Source: Curvularia sp. ZM96
Lineage: Eukaryota; Ascomycota; Dothideomycetes; Pleosporales; Pleosporaceae
Assembly (NCBI GenBank): GCA_022457065.1
Contig: JAJGBQ010000002.1
Location: 5,022,001-5,086,000, forward strand
Reading direction: 5' to 3'
Length of the DNA: 64,000 nt
The position numbers and the translations under genes were made by a program. Of the stretch, positions 1 through 10,383 are shown in pieces (the stretch's first letter is position 1; each line of letters opens with the position of its first letter). The notes beneath the pieces are model-generated. The model saw only the letters and a list, made by a program, of their open reading frames with translations, made no database searches and was not told the DNA's origin.

Positions 1-1
1 T

Positions 2-940
2 ACCCCTCGACCTTTCAGAAGTTTCATACCAACTGCTGAGCATCGTGATGCCTATATGGATATTCTCGCTTGGCTCATGCGTGGGGGTTGGGTTACACAG
101 TTGCGTACCTTCGCTTGGGTACGCGTAACGCCTGAGATCAAAGCCCAAGTTGCTGCAGAGATGGACCGTGAGGAGCGGATCAAGAGGGCCGAGGAAGCGC
201 GAAAAGAACTCGCAGGGGACAACGATTCGAACGCAGATAGTTTGCTTTCTGACAAGCGGAACAGCCTGCTGTCCTTGAGCTCAGCAAGGACATCGTCGCC
301 GCTACGTCGCACTAGAAAAGATGGCGAAGAGGAAATGGAAAGCAGTACAATTTTAAGCCCCCGATTCACATCTACGGCAATGACACGCAGCTCTTCCGCT
401 CGGACAGTGTCAGACGCTGGGAGCACAAGCAGCCAACGGACAACCATCGCGATCAATCCATCATATCGAGCCGAATCACCATCGCACATTGGTCTTCGAG
501 ACGTCAAGCCGCATCGGCCCTCGCCGTTACACTTGAAACCCACTTCTCCCTCTCCTTCTCGCAACTCCATTGTCTCTCCAACTTCACCGTTAGAAAAGCC
601 CCCACCTTTGGACCCTTCGTCTTTCACCCACACCACTATCCTCTCACCTCAGAAAGCATCTTCGCTCGAAGCTCGTTGGCTTGATAAGATTGCGCAAACT
701 TTTGAAGAAAATGCAGTTGAGTCCACAAATGCAAGTCCTCCAAAGCACGCCGATGGTACGTTTAGCGGCATAACCGGGAAAGAACTTAGAGAAAGCTGGC
801 CAATGCTCTTGAGGCATTTGGACGGTAAGCATGCAATAGAGGACGTGTCAGCAAGAGAGGGGATTAAAAGGAAGAGAGTAGCGGCTCTTTTCAACGCAGT
901 CAAGGAGAGAGGCTGGCTAGTTATCGCACGGCACTGGTAA
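2..940 (+). CDS. NPR3: NPR3 (nitrogen permease regulator 3), C-terminal part, cut by window edge
   Basis: The frame is open from the first bases and carries on past the first internal ATG at 56, so the gene enters from the left; about 312 residues are visible. Near the start is the Npr3 signature around YMDILAWLMRGGWVTQLRTF, followed by a short charged helix. Then comes a long low-complexity Ser/Pro-rich linker, and the end is the conserved winged-helix-like tail with DGKHAIEDVSAREG and the terminal RGWLVIARHW. Npr3 pairs with Npr2 in the SEACIT/GATOR1 complex, which inhibits TORC1 at the vacuole when amino acids are short. No intron is visible in this part. Identity rests on recognising both end blocks; the linker is not informative. 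Confidence 0.9.
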   Translation, partial: TPRPFRSFIPTAEHRDAYMDILAWLMRGGWVTQLRTFAWVRVTPEIKAQVAAEMDREERIKRAEEARKELAGDNDSNADSLLSDKRNSLLSLSSARTSSPLRRTRKDGEEEMESSTILSPRFTSTAMTRSSSARTVSDAGSTSSQRTTIAINPSYRAESPSHIGLRDVKPHRPSPLHLKPTSPSPSRNSIVSPTSPLEKPPPLDPSSFTHTTILSPQKASSLEARWLDKIAQTFEENAVESTNASPPKHADGTFSGITGKELRESWPMLLRHLDGKHAIEDVSAREGIKRKRVAALFNAVKERGWLVIARHW

Positions 941-1660
941 GTTGGAGAGTTGCAGTCTTGTGGGTATCCATATATTGCCCTATTGCGTTGTTTCCAACTC
1001 TCTGGCTCCTGGCTTTAATTTTGTTCGTCTTGTCGCACACGAATATTCTTTGTCTGAAAGTGTGCCATAAGGATCATGTTCTATATCAAAACTCAATACA
1101 ACATCAGTACTCGACGAAGCTAGACATCCTACTTCGGTGCATCAACATGGCAGAGCTACCAACAGATCACATTCGAGTAGATCAATGCCTACATTTTTCG
1201 CCAAAAGCCTCAAAACTCTTTTGCCTGCTCACGATACTATTTGTTTATACTCTCCTAAACACAAGTATGTCTTGTTGTTTGTAGAGCGTCAGTATCCATT
1301 TTGAAGAGCAGAATGTTGCTGCCTTTTACCCATGAATCTTTGTGATCGGCTAGCATTCTCCCTGAATTGAGTTTCGTGGACCCAACCGTATCGATATGAC
1401 ACATTAAAAATGATCGTATAGTACACAATGGATACAGAGGGCGTTGGCCTCTGATACGGCCCGAATGCGCGATGCACGTCATCCCCAGGTTCAGGTTGCA
1501 AGTGCCGCAGCGCACAGACCAGCAATCAGTTCTTCGTGCCGAGTAACTCGAGACCTCATTCCACCACGCATTCACACGTTTTCGCATTGCTGCGCCCTCA
1601 CAGCATCATAGACGCATTTCAAGACAACTAAGAAACCAACCTCGTGTATCAATCCCTACT
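941..1660. other. intergenic, NPR3 3' side and COX19 promoter
   Basis: This holds the 3' flank of NPR3 and the upstream region of COX19. The open frames here are short, overlap on both strands and show no recognisable protein. Confidence 0.6.
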
Positions 1661-2304
1661 ATGAGTACTTTTGGTGGAGCAGGTCTAGGACAAAAAGTCC
1701 AGAAGCCAAATCCGTAGGTTCTCCCTCAACGCATCATTAGCACCTACGGCGACGCACAAGCACAACGAAGTGACGGAAGACTTTAATGACCACTTCATTG
1801 GTTGGCCTTTTCGAGTTTCCTAAACCCACTAACCTTCCTAGACCCGAACGCGGCTCATTTCCGCTTGACCATGATGGTAAGCTTCCCTCCACGTCTTCCT
1901 CCTGGCTCGCTTACCCATCTCCCGTCTGTTACCTTGTTGTGTCTGTTCCACCTCTGACGAAATCTCCCAGGAGAGTGTAAAAGTATCATGATGTCATACC
2001 TTCGATGTATAAAATCGCATCGTGGGAGCAACGACCCCGAATGCCGCGAGCTTTCCAAGTCATACCTCTCTTGCCGCATGGATCGGTATGTAAACTGCTC
2101 TCCCAACCCAGGGGCTACACCTTTTCGCGTTCAAAATGGGACTGTATGGAATTTTCGACTTATTTTCATTGTGATCACAGGAATTTGATGGCCCCAGACT
2201 CTTTCAAGAACCTGGGGTTTGGTGATGACAGTGACGGCCCTGCTCCTGCTTCAGTAACTCAGACATCGCAACTTCAAAATCAAGGCAGACCTCGAGCAGC
2301 CTAG
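1661..2304 (+). CDS. COX19: Cox19, twin CX9C intermembrane-space protein
   Basis: I read four exons: 1661-1713, 1842-1876, 1971-2085 and 2181-2304, giving 108 residues. All junctions are GT-AG and phase-consistent. The N-terminus reads MSTFGGAGLGQ and leads into PPERGSFPLDHDGEC, the Cox19 hallmark. Two CX9C motifs follow: the first Cys is in GEC with its partner in YLRC, the second in PEC with its partner in YLSC. The conserved tail has RMDRNLMAPDSFKNLGF. Cox19 is imported through the Mia40 relay and acts with Cox11 in copper delivery to cytochrome c oxidase. The gene is tandem with NPR3, about 720 bp downstream. Confidence 0.93.
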
Positions 2305-5300
2305 ACATCATCATAAGACCATTCGAAACAAAGCCTTGGGCGGCCCATGTTACGACTTCATAGAAACGAATCGCTGAGCCAAGATCGAATCACCTCATCC
2401 TGCTTTCATACCTCGCTACTTCTTCGACTCGGTCGACGCATTCGCCACCTGCAAGATCTGCCACACTGGCCCCGTGGCTTCGTAATAGCCTTGATTGGTT
2501 ATGTGGAAAGATGAGAGAAAGGAATGCGTACCAGGGTATAGAGCATGGGATCAAGCATGCACAGGAAAAGAAAAGGGAAGCGAAGAGGCTGTGATCTACA
2601 TGAAGAAGGCACATGCGCAAGAGGCAGCGGGGAAAAACATCGGCGACGAGAGTTTTGCAGACGCTACAGACATCAAACATGGACGCTGAAAGATGCGCCA
2701 CAACAAATGGAAAATAGGGTAGCATAGGACTATACGACGGGTTCCATAAGCCACCCGACTCCATTAGCTGAAGGGAGGTGCAGGGGGATCAGGTTTGCAG
2801 AATACCATATGTTTCTGCATTGTTAGAGCCACCATCACTACAGTAGTGTCGGAGTAACCCCACCAAACGATTACTTACACCCATTCACGATATCGTATTC
2901 TCGTTTTGTTTTTTTCTCTTTGGGAGGGGTGTGGCAGACGATTGCCGTCTTAACCGAGACACGCAAGTCATCCCCCGCCGACCAGATCTGGGAAGCATCG
3001 TTGTCGATCGCTCGGTGCAACCGTTGCACAGCCGGGTAGCTGACGCTTAGTTCCGATGACTGAACGAGACCCTCTTTCCTCCCTGTCAGATGGGGCCTCT
3101 GTGTGCCCCCCAGAAAGACGATGGCGCCAACGACTTTCCCATGGTGCATTACTAGCGCGCCGGGACCAAGTCTGTGTGTGTGCGTGTGTGTGCTTGTATC
3201 AGAAGGCTTTTCAGTGGCAGGTGCCAATGTCTTACTCAGAGTTTGGGCAAAGAATCTCCTCTTTCCGTATGTGTGAGAGCCGGAGATATGTATGTGGTTT
3301 GGGAGTAGTTGGTGACTGGTGGGAAGGGGAATACTCATGGGCGGGGATTTCCAAAGAGTTCACATGCTAACAACCTTTTTTTAATCGCGGGAAAGGGAGG
3401 GAGGGGTTAGGGCAACCTCAACAGGCGTTGCAAAATGATACCGCATATAATGGGTACAATGGTATTGTCTCGCAAAACACCTCTCCCGTCCTTCCATCTA
3501 CACGGTCGACTATTGAAGCTGTGTTATCAGTTTGATAGAGGTGACGCCGCAGGTCCCAGCATCGGTTTCTAGTCACGCCCTTTCTTGCCACTCTCTCTCA
3601 TTCTCAGCCTTTGAACACCGATCGCGAGCTTTTTTTGCTTGGTAAATGGGACGGCAACCATTAAAGACGCCTCTCATACTGGGCTAGACGAGCAAAGACT
3701 AGTCTAGCTTGCTTTGCGAATCCCCCCTGGTCTCGCATATGCGGATACCTGCATATGCTGGTTGAGCTTTTGCGTCACGGTTGCTCATTGGGTTATACAT
3801 AGGTGGTGACCGATTGGCCGTGGGCCTGAAGCCGGTTCTGCAACTCAGATGCGGTTGTTAGGAATTCTGCCAAACTCTCGGGATACACTGTTGGCGAGGG
3901 AGTGAGGGAGGGTTGGTTATCGGTATATGGGGCTGATGATATAGGCTTCCAAGACATTTGGGCAAACGTTGAGAGAGACGCCTCGCAGGCGCATAAGTGG
4001 GCATTCTATGGTCAAAGATGCTGTTCCACGTTGGCGGCATGCGGCACAACAGTGGTGGAAAAAGCCCGCACTTTTTTGCAATGATCCACGCCGGATAAGC
4101 TTCCCTGTTATCCATCCCTGTCCTCCATGAAGTTCGGTTCCCTCTCACAAGAAAACTGCATCGCCGTTGTCTGCGTAATCCAGCCCGGTTACCAACTTCT
4201 GTCATTTCCATTTGCAATGTTGCCCGCATGCATGCCGTGATGCGATTTGTTCGCTCCCAGGAACCAAGCTTCTAATTCGAAGCAGATCATGTGCTAGGAA
4301 AGTTTTTATGTTTTCTTTTTCTTTTTTGCTTTCCGACACCGGTGACGGAGTGAGGGGGAGGAGAGACAACTGGCTCTAGTTGTTAGACAGTGGCCCCACA
4401 CTATCTCACACACACGCAAAAAGGCGACATCACTGCCTACATCCTGTTCGTGCTTGGCGGATCGAAGGACCTTTTTTTTGCTTGTTTACGAGAGTAATAC
4501 GTGATCGCATGCTATTGGATGGCCGTGTCCGTAGGGCGCTGCCTGTAAGGCTGGTTGTGCAAGGCAGCAGTTTTGAGCCTGGCGCAATGTCTGTCGAAGA
4601 GAATGCGGTTGGGGAACCGCATTCCTGCAGCGGTCGGCATGGATCTTGCGAGGCGCAAGACATGGATGCCTGAAGTCAGGTCCTGAGCATCATTGTGGCG
4701 GACTCCTTGCATGATTTGGGATTCATAGTGGACCTGATCAGGGCATCGGATTTGTGGCCCTGTTATGGTCTTTGCGCAGCAAGAGGACTAGAGGAAGGAT
4801 GCTGGTGCCTGGAATGCTCCAGAGGAACCTTGGCTAGGCAGCTCGAACACAAAGCATAATCTGAAGACGCTTTTGCAATATGTTATGAGATTGAAACTAA
4901 AACTAAACCCGTTGCTAACCTGAAATCCACATGTAGAAATAGAAACACTCAACAGAAAACATTCCCAAGCATCTTATCGTGAGGCAGAACCTCGTCTTCC
5001 TCGGTGACATCAGCGTTCAGTGCCGTAAACGCCATAAATCGAGCACGCCGATCCATGCTAATGATGTAACCTCCTTGACCGAACCATGTATTAAAATAGC
5101 AGAGTGGTGATGTGCAAACTAGCCTAGATAAACAAACCGTACATGCCATATATAGTGGAAAAATGAACCGATAGTGAGATGCAACATGAAGGAAAAACAA
5201 ATGAGTCGTAAATCTGTCCAAGAATGTAGCCACAATCTTGTGACAGACATAGGGTAGTGCCGTGTAGTGGGAGGTGTGATGGGGTAGGGGGAGGGGTGGG

Positions 5301-5674
5301 TGTTTGGAGCCCAGCGTTGATATTGTCGAGAGAGAGGAGGACCCAGGACGCCAGGGTGAATGTGTGCCACGACTCTGGGATAGAGATATTACGCAACGAG
5401 ATGGGAAAAGCTGGGATGCAAACGGAGTAGCTTCGTCCGTCCTTGTCCAGCAGAGACGGTACGCACAGAGCGGACGCATGGCCATCTTGTTCAGCCGGTC
5501 TCGGAAGCAGACATTGCTGAGTGGGGAGCGGATATAGCCTGATTGTGGCGGCTCTAGCGTATGCATAGACAGCAGGATGCAGGAATGGATGCGGGGTATC
5601 GCGGGGTATCATAATGAAGGAACTGGCGCAAAGATAGGGAAGTTGACAGTAAGAAAAAGCCTTGCAGCGGACCC
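2305..5674. other. 3.4-kb intergenic region, no gene recognised
   Basis: There is no ORF with a recognisable domain. The region includes a short TG-rich run near 3172-3192 and mixed-composition sequence of non-RIPed character. Part must be the 3' UTR of the minus-strand bHLH gene ending at 5675. Confidence 0.5.
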
Positions 5675-7330
5675 TTAGTTCATGTCCATACCGTACTCAT
5701 CCTCCTCTTTCAGGCTAGTCCAGTACTGCGGTTGATTCGATCCGGAACCGCTGCCAGTGCTCTGCATGCCTGGGCTGAGACTCTGTGGCGAGACTCCGTT
5801 GAGAGGTTCGCCAGCCAAGTTGGTGTGCTTGGGTACGCGCAGACCAGAGCCAGGGCCTCGAGAGTATCGGAAAGTACCGGCGCCGTTCTTCTCGAGCGCA
5901 TCCAGGATTTCCGTCTTCATTCGTTTCTCATCCTCGGACTGTTCAACGACCCACTCTTCACCAGTTGCCTGCTGGAGGCGTGCGGCGAGTTCATCGCATT
6001 CCTGAATCTTCTTGGACAGCATCCACATGAGGTCGCGTGTCCAACTAACGGCGCCGTTGAGGATGTCGCCCTTGTTGGGGCCCTTATCCTTTTCTTCGAT
6101 TGGCAGACCTTGTGTAATGTTACCAGCAGCTCGCCTTCCACTACCGCCAGCGAGGAGTGACGTGGCTTGTGGTGGTGACATACCGCTAGTGGCCATTGTG
6201 GGTGAGAGTGGGCCATTGTTGTTGATGTGCTTGCGGATCTTCTCGTCCTCGAGGCGGTGCTGAGGCACAAGGCGCGACAGGTCGTGGATGCGTTCGTTGA
6301 TGTTGTCCCTGCGTCGACGCTCGACCAGGTTGTGTGACTCACGGCGCCGACGCTTCTTGGCATCGGCGTTCTGTCCGCTGATGTCGACCTTGGCGGGCAG
6401 GGAGTTGTGCTTGCCAGAATGCAAAACATCGGTGATTTGCTGGTGGTGCAGACCTCCATTGTGAGGTGATGCGGTAGGCGAGTCGATCCAGGAGTGAGCG
6501 CTTCCTGGAGTTCCCTCCCACTGACCAGACATGCTCTTTTGGTGCCGGTGCATGTTGGTCATGATGGGCTGGGTGGTGAAGGTGCCAGAATCAGGCGTGC
6601 CAAGATGGAGGCCAGCCATAGCGGGTGTCTTGGGAGACATGGGAGTGCGGTGGTCAGAGCCAGTCCTGGCCATGGAGATGCGCGGGCGCATAGAGCCACC
6701 CGTTGGCATGCTGCCGGAAAAACTCCTCATCTGCGACTGTGATTGGTACTGGTTGAAGTCGAAGTTGCCAGGGTGCACAAAAGGACTGTGGATGGGCAGG
6801 TCGTCTGGAGTGTTGGAGTAGACTTGGTTGACGTTGGCATTGTTGGTGTGGTAGTAGTCTTGCTGCTGGCCCATCTGGTCCTGGGAGAAGTTGTTGAAGC
6901 CAGGCTGCTGGTCAAAGGTGCCAAGGGACTCGGCCAGTTCGTCGTCGGCAATTCCAGCACCACCCTGCATGTAGCTGTTGGTGCCAAAGTGGTTGCCCAT
7001 CATGTTTCCGCCCATGTTGAGCTCGGAAGGGTTGATGCCGCCGGCGGTTTCGTGTCCGGAGAACTGGGCGTTTGTGTATTGTTGGTTCATATCCATGCCG
7101 TTGTGGCCAATGAATCGGCTGTTGAAAGACATGTCGTCGGCTTCTTCTTTGATGTATGGTTGTGGTGATCCTGTACCAGTCATGTTGAAAATATCAGCGT
7201 CTAGCACGTCGTCAGAGGGGGACTCGAAGCCAAGGTCCAGCCTCGCAATCGGCTTCTGGGGAGAGTAGGAAGAGGGAGGAGTGAAGAGAGCGTCCGCTTC
7301 AGGGACAGTTAGTATGGTTCCATAGTACAT
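5675..7330 (-). CDS. bHLH transcription factor
   Basis: This is a single coding exon of 551 residues starting at the ATG at 7330 (MYYGTILTVPEAD). The first 300 residues are Gln/Asn/Gly/Ser-rich, as in activation regions. The DNA-binding basic region begins near residue 325 with KKRRRRESHNLVERRRRDN, and helix 1 follows. A long loop of roughly 60-70 residues comes next, then helix 2 around KGDILNGAVSWTRDLMWML, running into a short leucine-rich coil. His, Glu and Arg in the basic region fit E-box (CANNTG) binding. It resembles the fungal bHLH group near yeast Rtg3; I cannot name the exact orthologue. A longer open frame upstream (to 7453) lies in a 5'-UTR intron, so the 7330 ATG is preferred. 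Confidence 0.85.
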   Translation of the reverse strand: MYYGTILTVPEADALFTPPSSYSPQKPIARLDLGFESPSDDVLDADIFNMTGTGSPQPYIKEEADDMSFNSRFIGHNGMDMNQQYTNAQFSGHETAGGINPSELNMGGNMMGNHFGTNSYMQGGAGIADDELAESLGTFDQQPGFNNFSQDQMGQQQDYYHTNNANVNQVYSNTPDDLPIHSPFVHPGNFDFNQYQSQSQMRSFSGSMPTGGSMRPRISMARTGSDHRTPMSPKTPAMAGLHLGTPDSGTFTTQPIMTNMHRHQKSMSGQWEGTPGSAHSWIDSPTASPHNGGLHHQQITDVLHSGKHNSLPAKVDISGQNADAKKRRRRESHNLVERRRRDNINERIHDLSRLVPQHRLEDEKIRKHINNNGPLSPTMATSGMSPPQATSLLAGGSGRRAAGNITQGLPIEEKDKGPNKGDILNGAVSWTRDLMWMLSKKIQECDELAARLQQATGEEWVVEQSEDEKRMKTEILDALEKNGAGTFRYSRGPGSGLRVPKHTNLAGEPLNGVSPQSLSPGMQSTGSGSGSNQPQYWTSLKEEDEYGMDMN

Positions 7331-7341
7331 GGTTGGAGTGG

Positions 7342-7474
7342 CTGGAAAGAGGATGATGAGATGCAGGGCAAGACGAGTTGGGCGGAGGAGCAAAAGACAT
7401 GATATAGAGATGTGGGGCGGAATGGTGTTCTCATGACGGTGCAGCACAGGCAAGGTTACAAAAGGCGTACTTAC
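7342..7474 (-). other. intron in the 5' UTR of the bHLH gene
   Basis: Reading the minus strand, a strong donor GTAAGTACG starts at 7474. A pyrimidine-rich acceptor CTCTTTCCAG ends at 7342, 11 bases before the ATG. Removing these 133 bases places a short leader directly before the start codon and removes the upstream in-frame codons. Confidence 0.6.
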
Positions 7475-10383
7475 TAGGCTTTGGCATTACTGTGGGTTGC
7501 AGGATCCCAGGAATGTGGCTGCGTGTGGACGGAGGGTGTGGTTGCTTGTGCCAAACGTGGAGATCTGAAACGATCGTCGGCTCAAGCGGATGACGAGGGC
7601 AAGGTACTCGCGAGCGTGCAGAATGATTGCAGCACGAGGCGACCTGTGTCCCTGTGTGAGAATGGGCAGATGCTTGCTCTCTGGAAGGCACAAAGATGGC
7701 GCGGGCAAGCTAAAGGGCTCGTGTTTGTCTGTGTCAAGGAGGTTAGCAACATGTCTGGCATGCCCGCATCCAGGATCTGGGCGAGGACTCACCTGTCTGA
7801 GCAATGGATGCTGTGGAAGTGGAGAGTTAGGGGGGACCGTTGTCGACGTGCGTGGGGGAAACAAGGACACGGCCTATCTTCGGAGCCAGATTGGGATGCG
7901 GCGGGGGATTGTGGCTGTGGGCCGGAGGAGCCTATGGAGCAGGATACGGTCAGCGCACAGCCGAGCAAGTGGAGAGTTGGGTAGGTGAAGGGCGGGTTGC
8001 ATGCGTGTGGCGCACAGCTGGGTAACAGGCAAGGCGAGCAACGGAGGACAACAGGCGTGCTGCAGGCCGGCCGTGTGGGAACCGTGGTACGGGCGGACCA
8101 AAGCAGCGAAACCGTGTCACCGTCCTGGCTGATGGTTGGGGCGCCCTTTCTTTTGTTTCTTTGTTTACAGCCCAGGCTGGGGCGGAGCACAGTGACGGTG
8201 GTGGTGGTGGTGGAGAGGAAGGAGGGGGTGTGAAGGAAAGCGCAGCCAAGCAGCGTTGACTCACCTGGGGCTCTGAAGCAGTGCTCAGTACGGAGGGCAG
8301 CTGGGACACTCGGCTTCTCTGTCTCGGAGAAGTGGTCGAGCGGGCTGGCAGTGGGCTACCTGACGGGTGCAGCAGGCGGCCGACCTGGAGTGGTCGTAGT
8401 GGTGAGGGTGGTGGTGGTAGTGGTGGTGGTGGGCGGTGAGGGTGTTTGTCGTCGACGAGGGCCGGCGGCGGGGTGCTTGGACGAGGCGAGGGGCGGCGCT
8501 TGTGGTGTCGACGGGCTGGGTTGCGAGGAGCTGGTGCAACCGGGTGGAGGGGTGGGTAAAATAGTGGGAGGGGATATGGAGGAGCAGGCTGGGGGAGATA
8601 TGGCGGGGAGGCCCTGGCAGGATGGACCCGGGAGGAGGAGCGGTGGGCGAAGCGTGCTAGGCGCGCTGCAGTGGTGCCGTTGCAGGAGCAGGGAGCAGAC
8701 GCGCGATGATGAGCGGCCCAGCGTGCAGAGACGATGCAATGGCTGCCGCGGCTCTCTGGAGGGGAGAGTAGAGGGAGAGAGGGAGCGACGGGGCAGCTCA
8801 AGCGAGGCGCGGTGTGCGAGGCCAGAAGGCGGTCAGAGAGGAGGTCGTCCTAGTGAGGGCGCGCCAAGCAACTATGGCGGGCGGGCGAATCAGCAACGGG
8901 GCCTGCTTGACGCGGATGGCCCAGCGAACGACTAGCCGATGCCGTGGTGCGCAGCGGTGTCGAGCGTCGTCGGGCGTCGAGCAGACGGACCTGGTGGTGG
9001 GTGTGCTTTGTGTGCAACGCGGCGCCGCGGGTGACGTCGGCGACGACAGATGGATGGATGGATGGTGGTGGTGAGGTTGGCTGGGGAAGCTCGGGCCGGC
9101 GTGGTCCGCAGCAGAGTGTACTACAACTTGTCGTCTACGGCAGTGTCGAACAACGGACGTGCAGCTGGGCGAGGCAGAACAATTATTGGACCGCAAAGGG
9201 ACGCGGCACGGCAGCATAATATAGCCCTCGAGGCGGCTCTCTGCGCAGCCCAAGCCTGGCCGTGCGGTGCGGCCACGACCCGGCAGGACGAGGCCGCAAA
9301 TGGTCACTCGCAAGCCGCTGTCTCAGCTACCCGGTCGACGCAGCCCTGGCAGCGAGCAGGCGATGTGACTCACTAGCAGGACGTCATCTACTCTACGACC
9401 TTCCAAGGCAGCGTCGCCATGGGGGTGTGTGTGCGTGTGTGTGTGCGGGCGTAGCGTAGCGTCGTGTAGTCTGGTGTGGGTGGTGTGGGTGTGCTTGTCC
9501 CAGAGCGGATCCCGGGCTGGCGCTAGGCCCAATCGGGCGGTGCGTTCTTCGCTCCCAGCTGCCACTCGCAGCGGGAGGCGATCGCGCGCTAGTCGAGATG
9601 CGCCCCAACCGGGCAAAGCTCGCCCTCGCACGCTGGTAAGCAGTGCGCCGCCTGCTGCGCCGCCCCGGCGCTGAGGTTGCTCGTCTCCTCGCTGACTACA
9701 TGCGAGCGCACGCTTGCCAGGCCCATCACCGATCGCACGCCCGGCCGTGGTGTGGGTGGCCCAAGACGCTGTCTGTTTATGCTCTGCCCCCGGCCCGCCA
9801 ATCAGCGCCGCCCCCGCCATACCCTGGCCCGGTCGCTGCTCCCGCCTTGCCCTCGCCGCCTCGCCGCCTCGTCACAAGCCTCGCCCACTCGTCCACCCCT
9901 CGGGCCTGCTCTGAGACGCTTGTCTGACATCTGCCATTGGGCTTCGGCTGCCTACACCGCAGCAGATCATCTGCACGAAATCCTCCGGTCCGCAAACACA
10001 ACCAGACTGAACTGCGGTTGTCGACGCGTCGCTTCTCGACATCGCCGCCGCGCCAAGCACCGCTACCACTCGGATACGACGACGACCATCACCACCACCG
10101 CCCATCCAGCCAGCAGCCAGCAGCCAGCACCCGTCGCCCTACCACTGCGGCACTTCCCTAGCCATACCAAGGCCCGCATATCTCGCTGTCGCCTGCTGCG
10201 GCTTCCCGCGTCTCTTTGTTGCTACCCAAGTCGCCCTGCCCCCACCGCGACAGGCCCGTTTCCGCTAGTCGCCCTCTACACTCTCCAGCGCCGCACCCAC
10301 CAGCAGGTTTCTTCTACACACCCATACCGCGCTAGCATCTCGTGCTCCTCCACCGCTACCTACCGCTACCTCCTCCCACGACC
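7475..10383. other. divergent GC-rich promoter/leader region between bHLH gene and SFT2
   Basis: This 2.9 kb lies between two divergent genes and is rich in microsatellites: GGT runs near 8198-8214 and 8400-8432, GATG repeats near 9050-9065, GT runs near 9424-9450 and CAGC repeats near 10108-10130. On the minus strand there are good splice donors (GTGAGT) near 7793, 8265 and 9372, consistent with a long, multiply spliced 5' leader of the bHLH mRNA. Long open frames here are Pro/Arg/Ser-rich and occur on both strands, as expected from GC-rich low-complexity DNA. Confidence 0.5.

Noticed and set aside
2871..3338. 155-codon minus-strand frame with His/Thr repeats
   Set aside because: Driven by a TG-rich run, no domain, overlapping plus-strand frame of similar length.
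7331..7453. 41 extra N-terminal codons on the bHLH ORF
   Set aside because: They lie within an intron with a strong donor and acceptor and begin at a non-preferred position; the 7330 ATG follows the acceptor directly.
7950..8801. 283-codon minus-strand frame and overlapping long frames on both strands
   Set aside because: Pro/Ser/Arg low-complexity produced by GC-rich microsatellites, no domain, sits in the leader/promoter of the bHLH gene.
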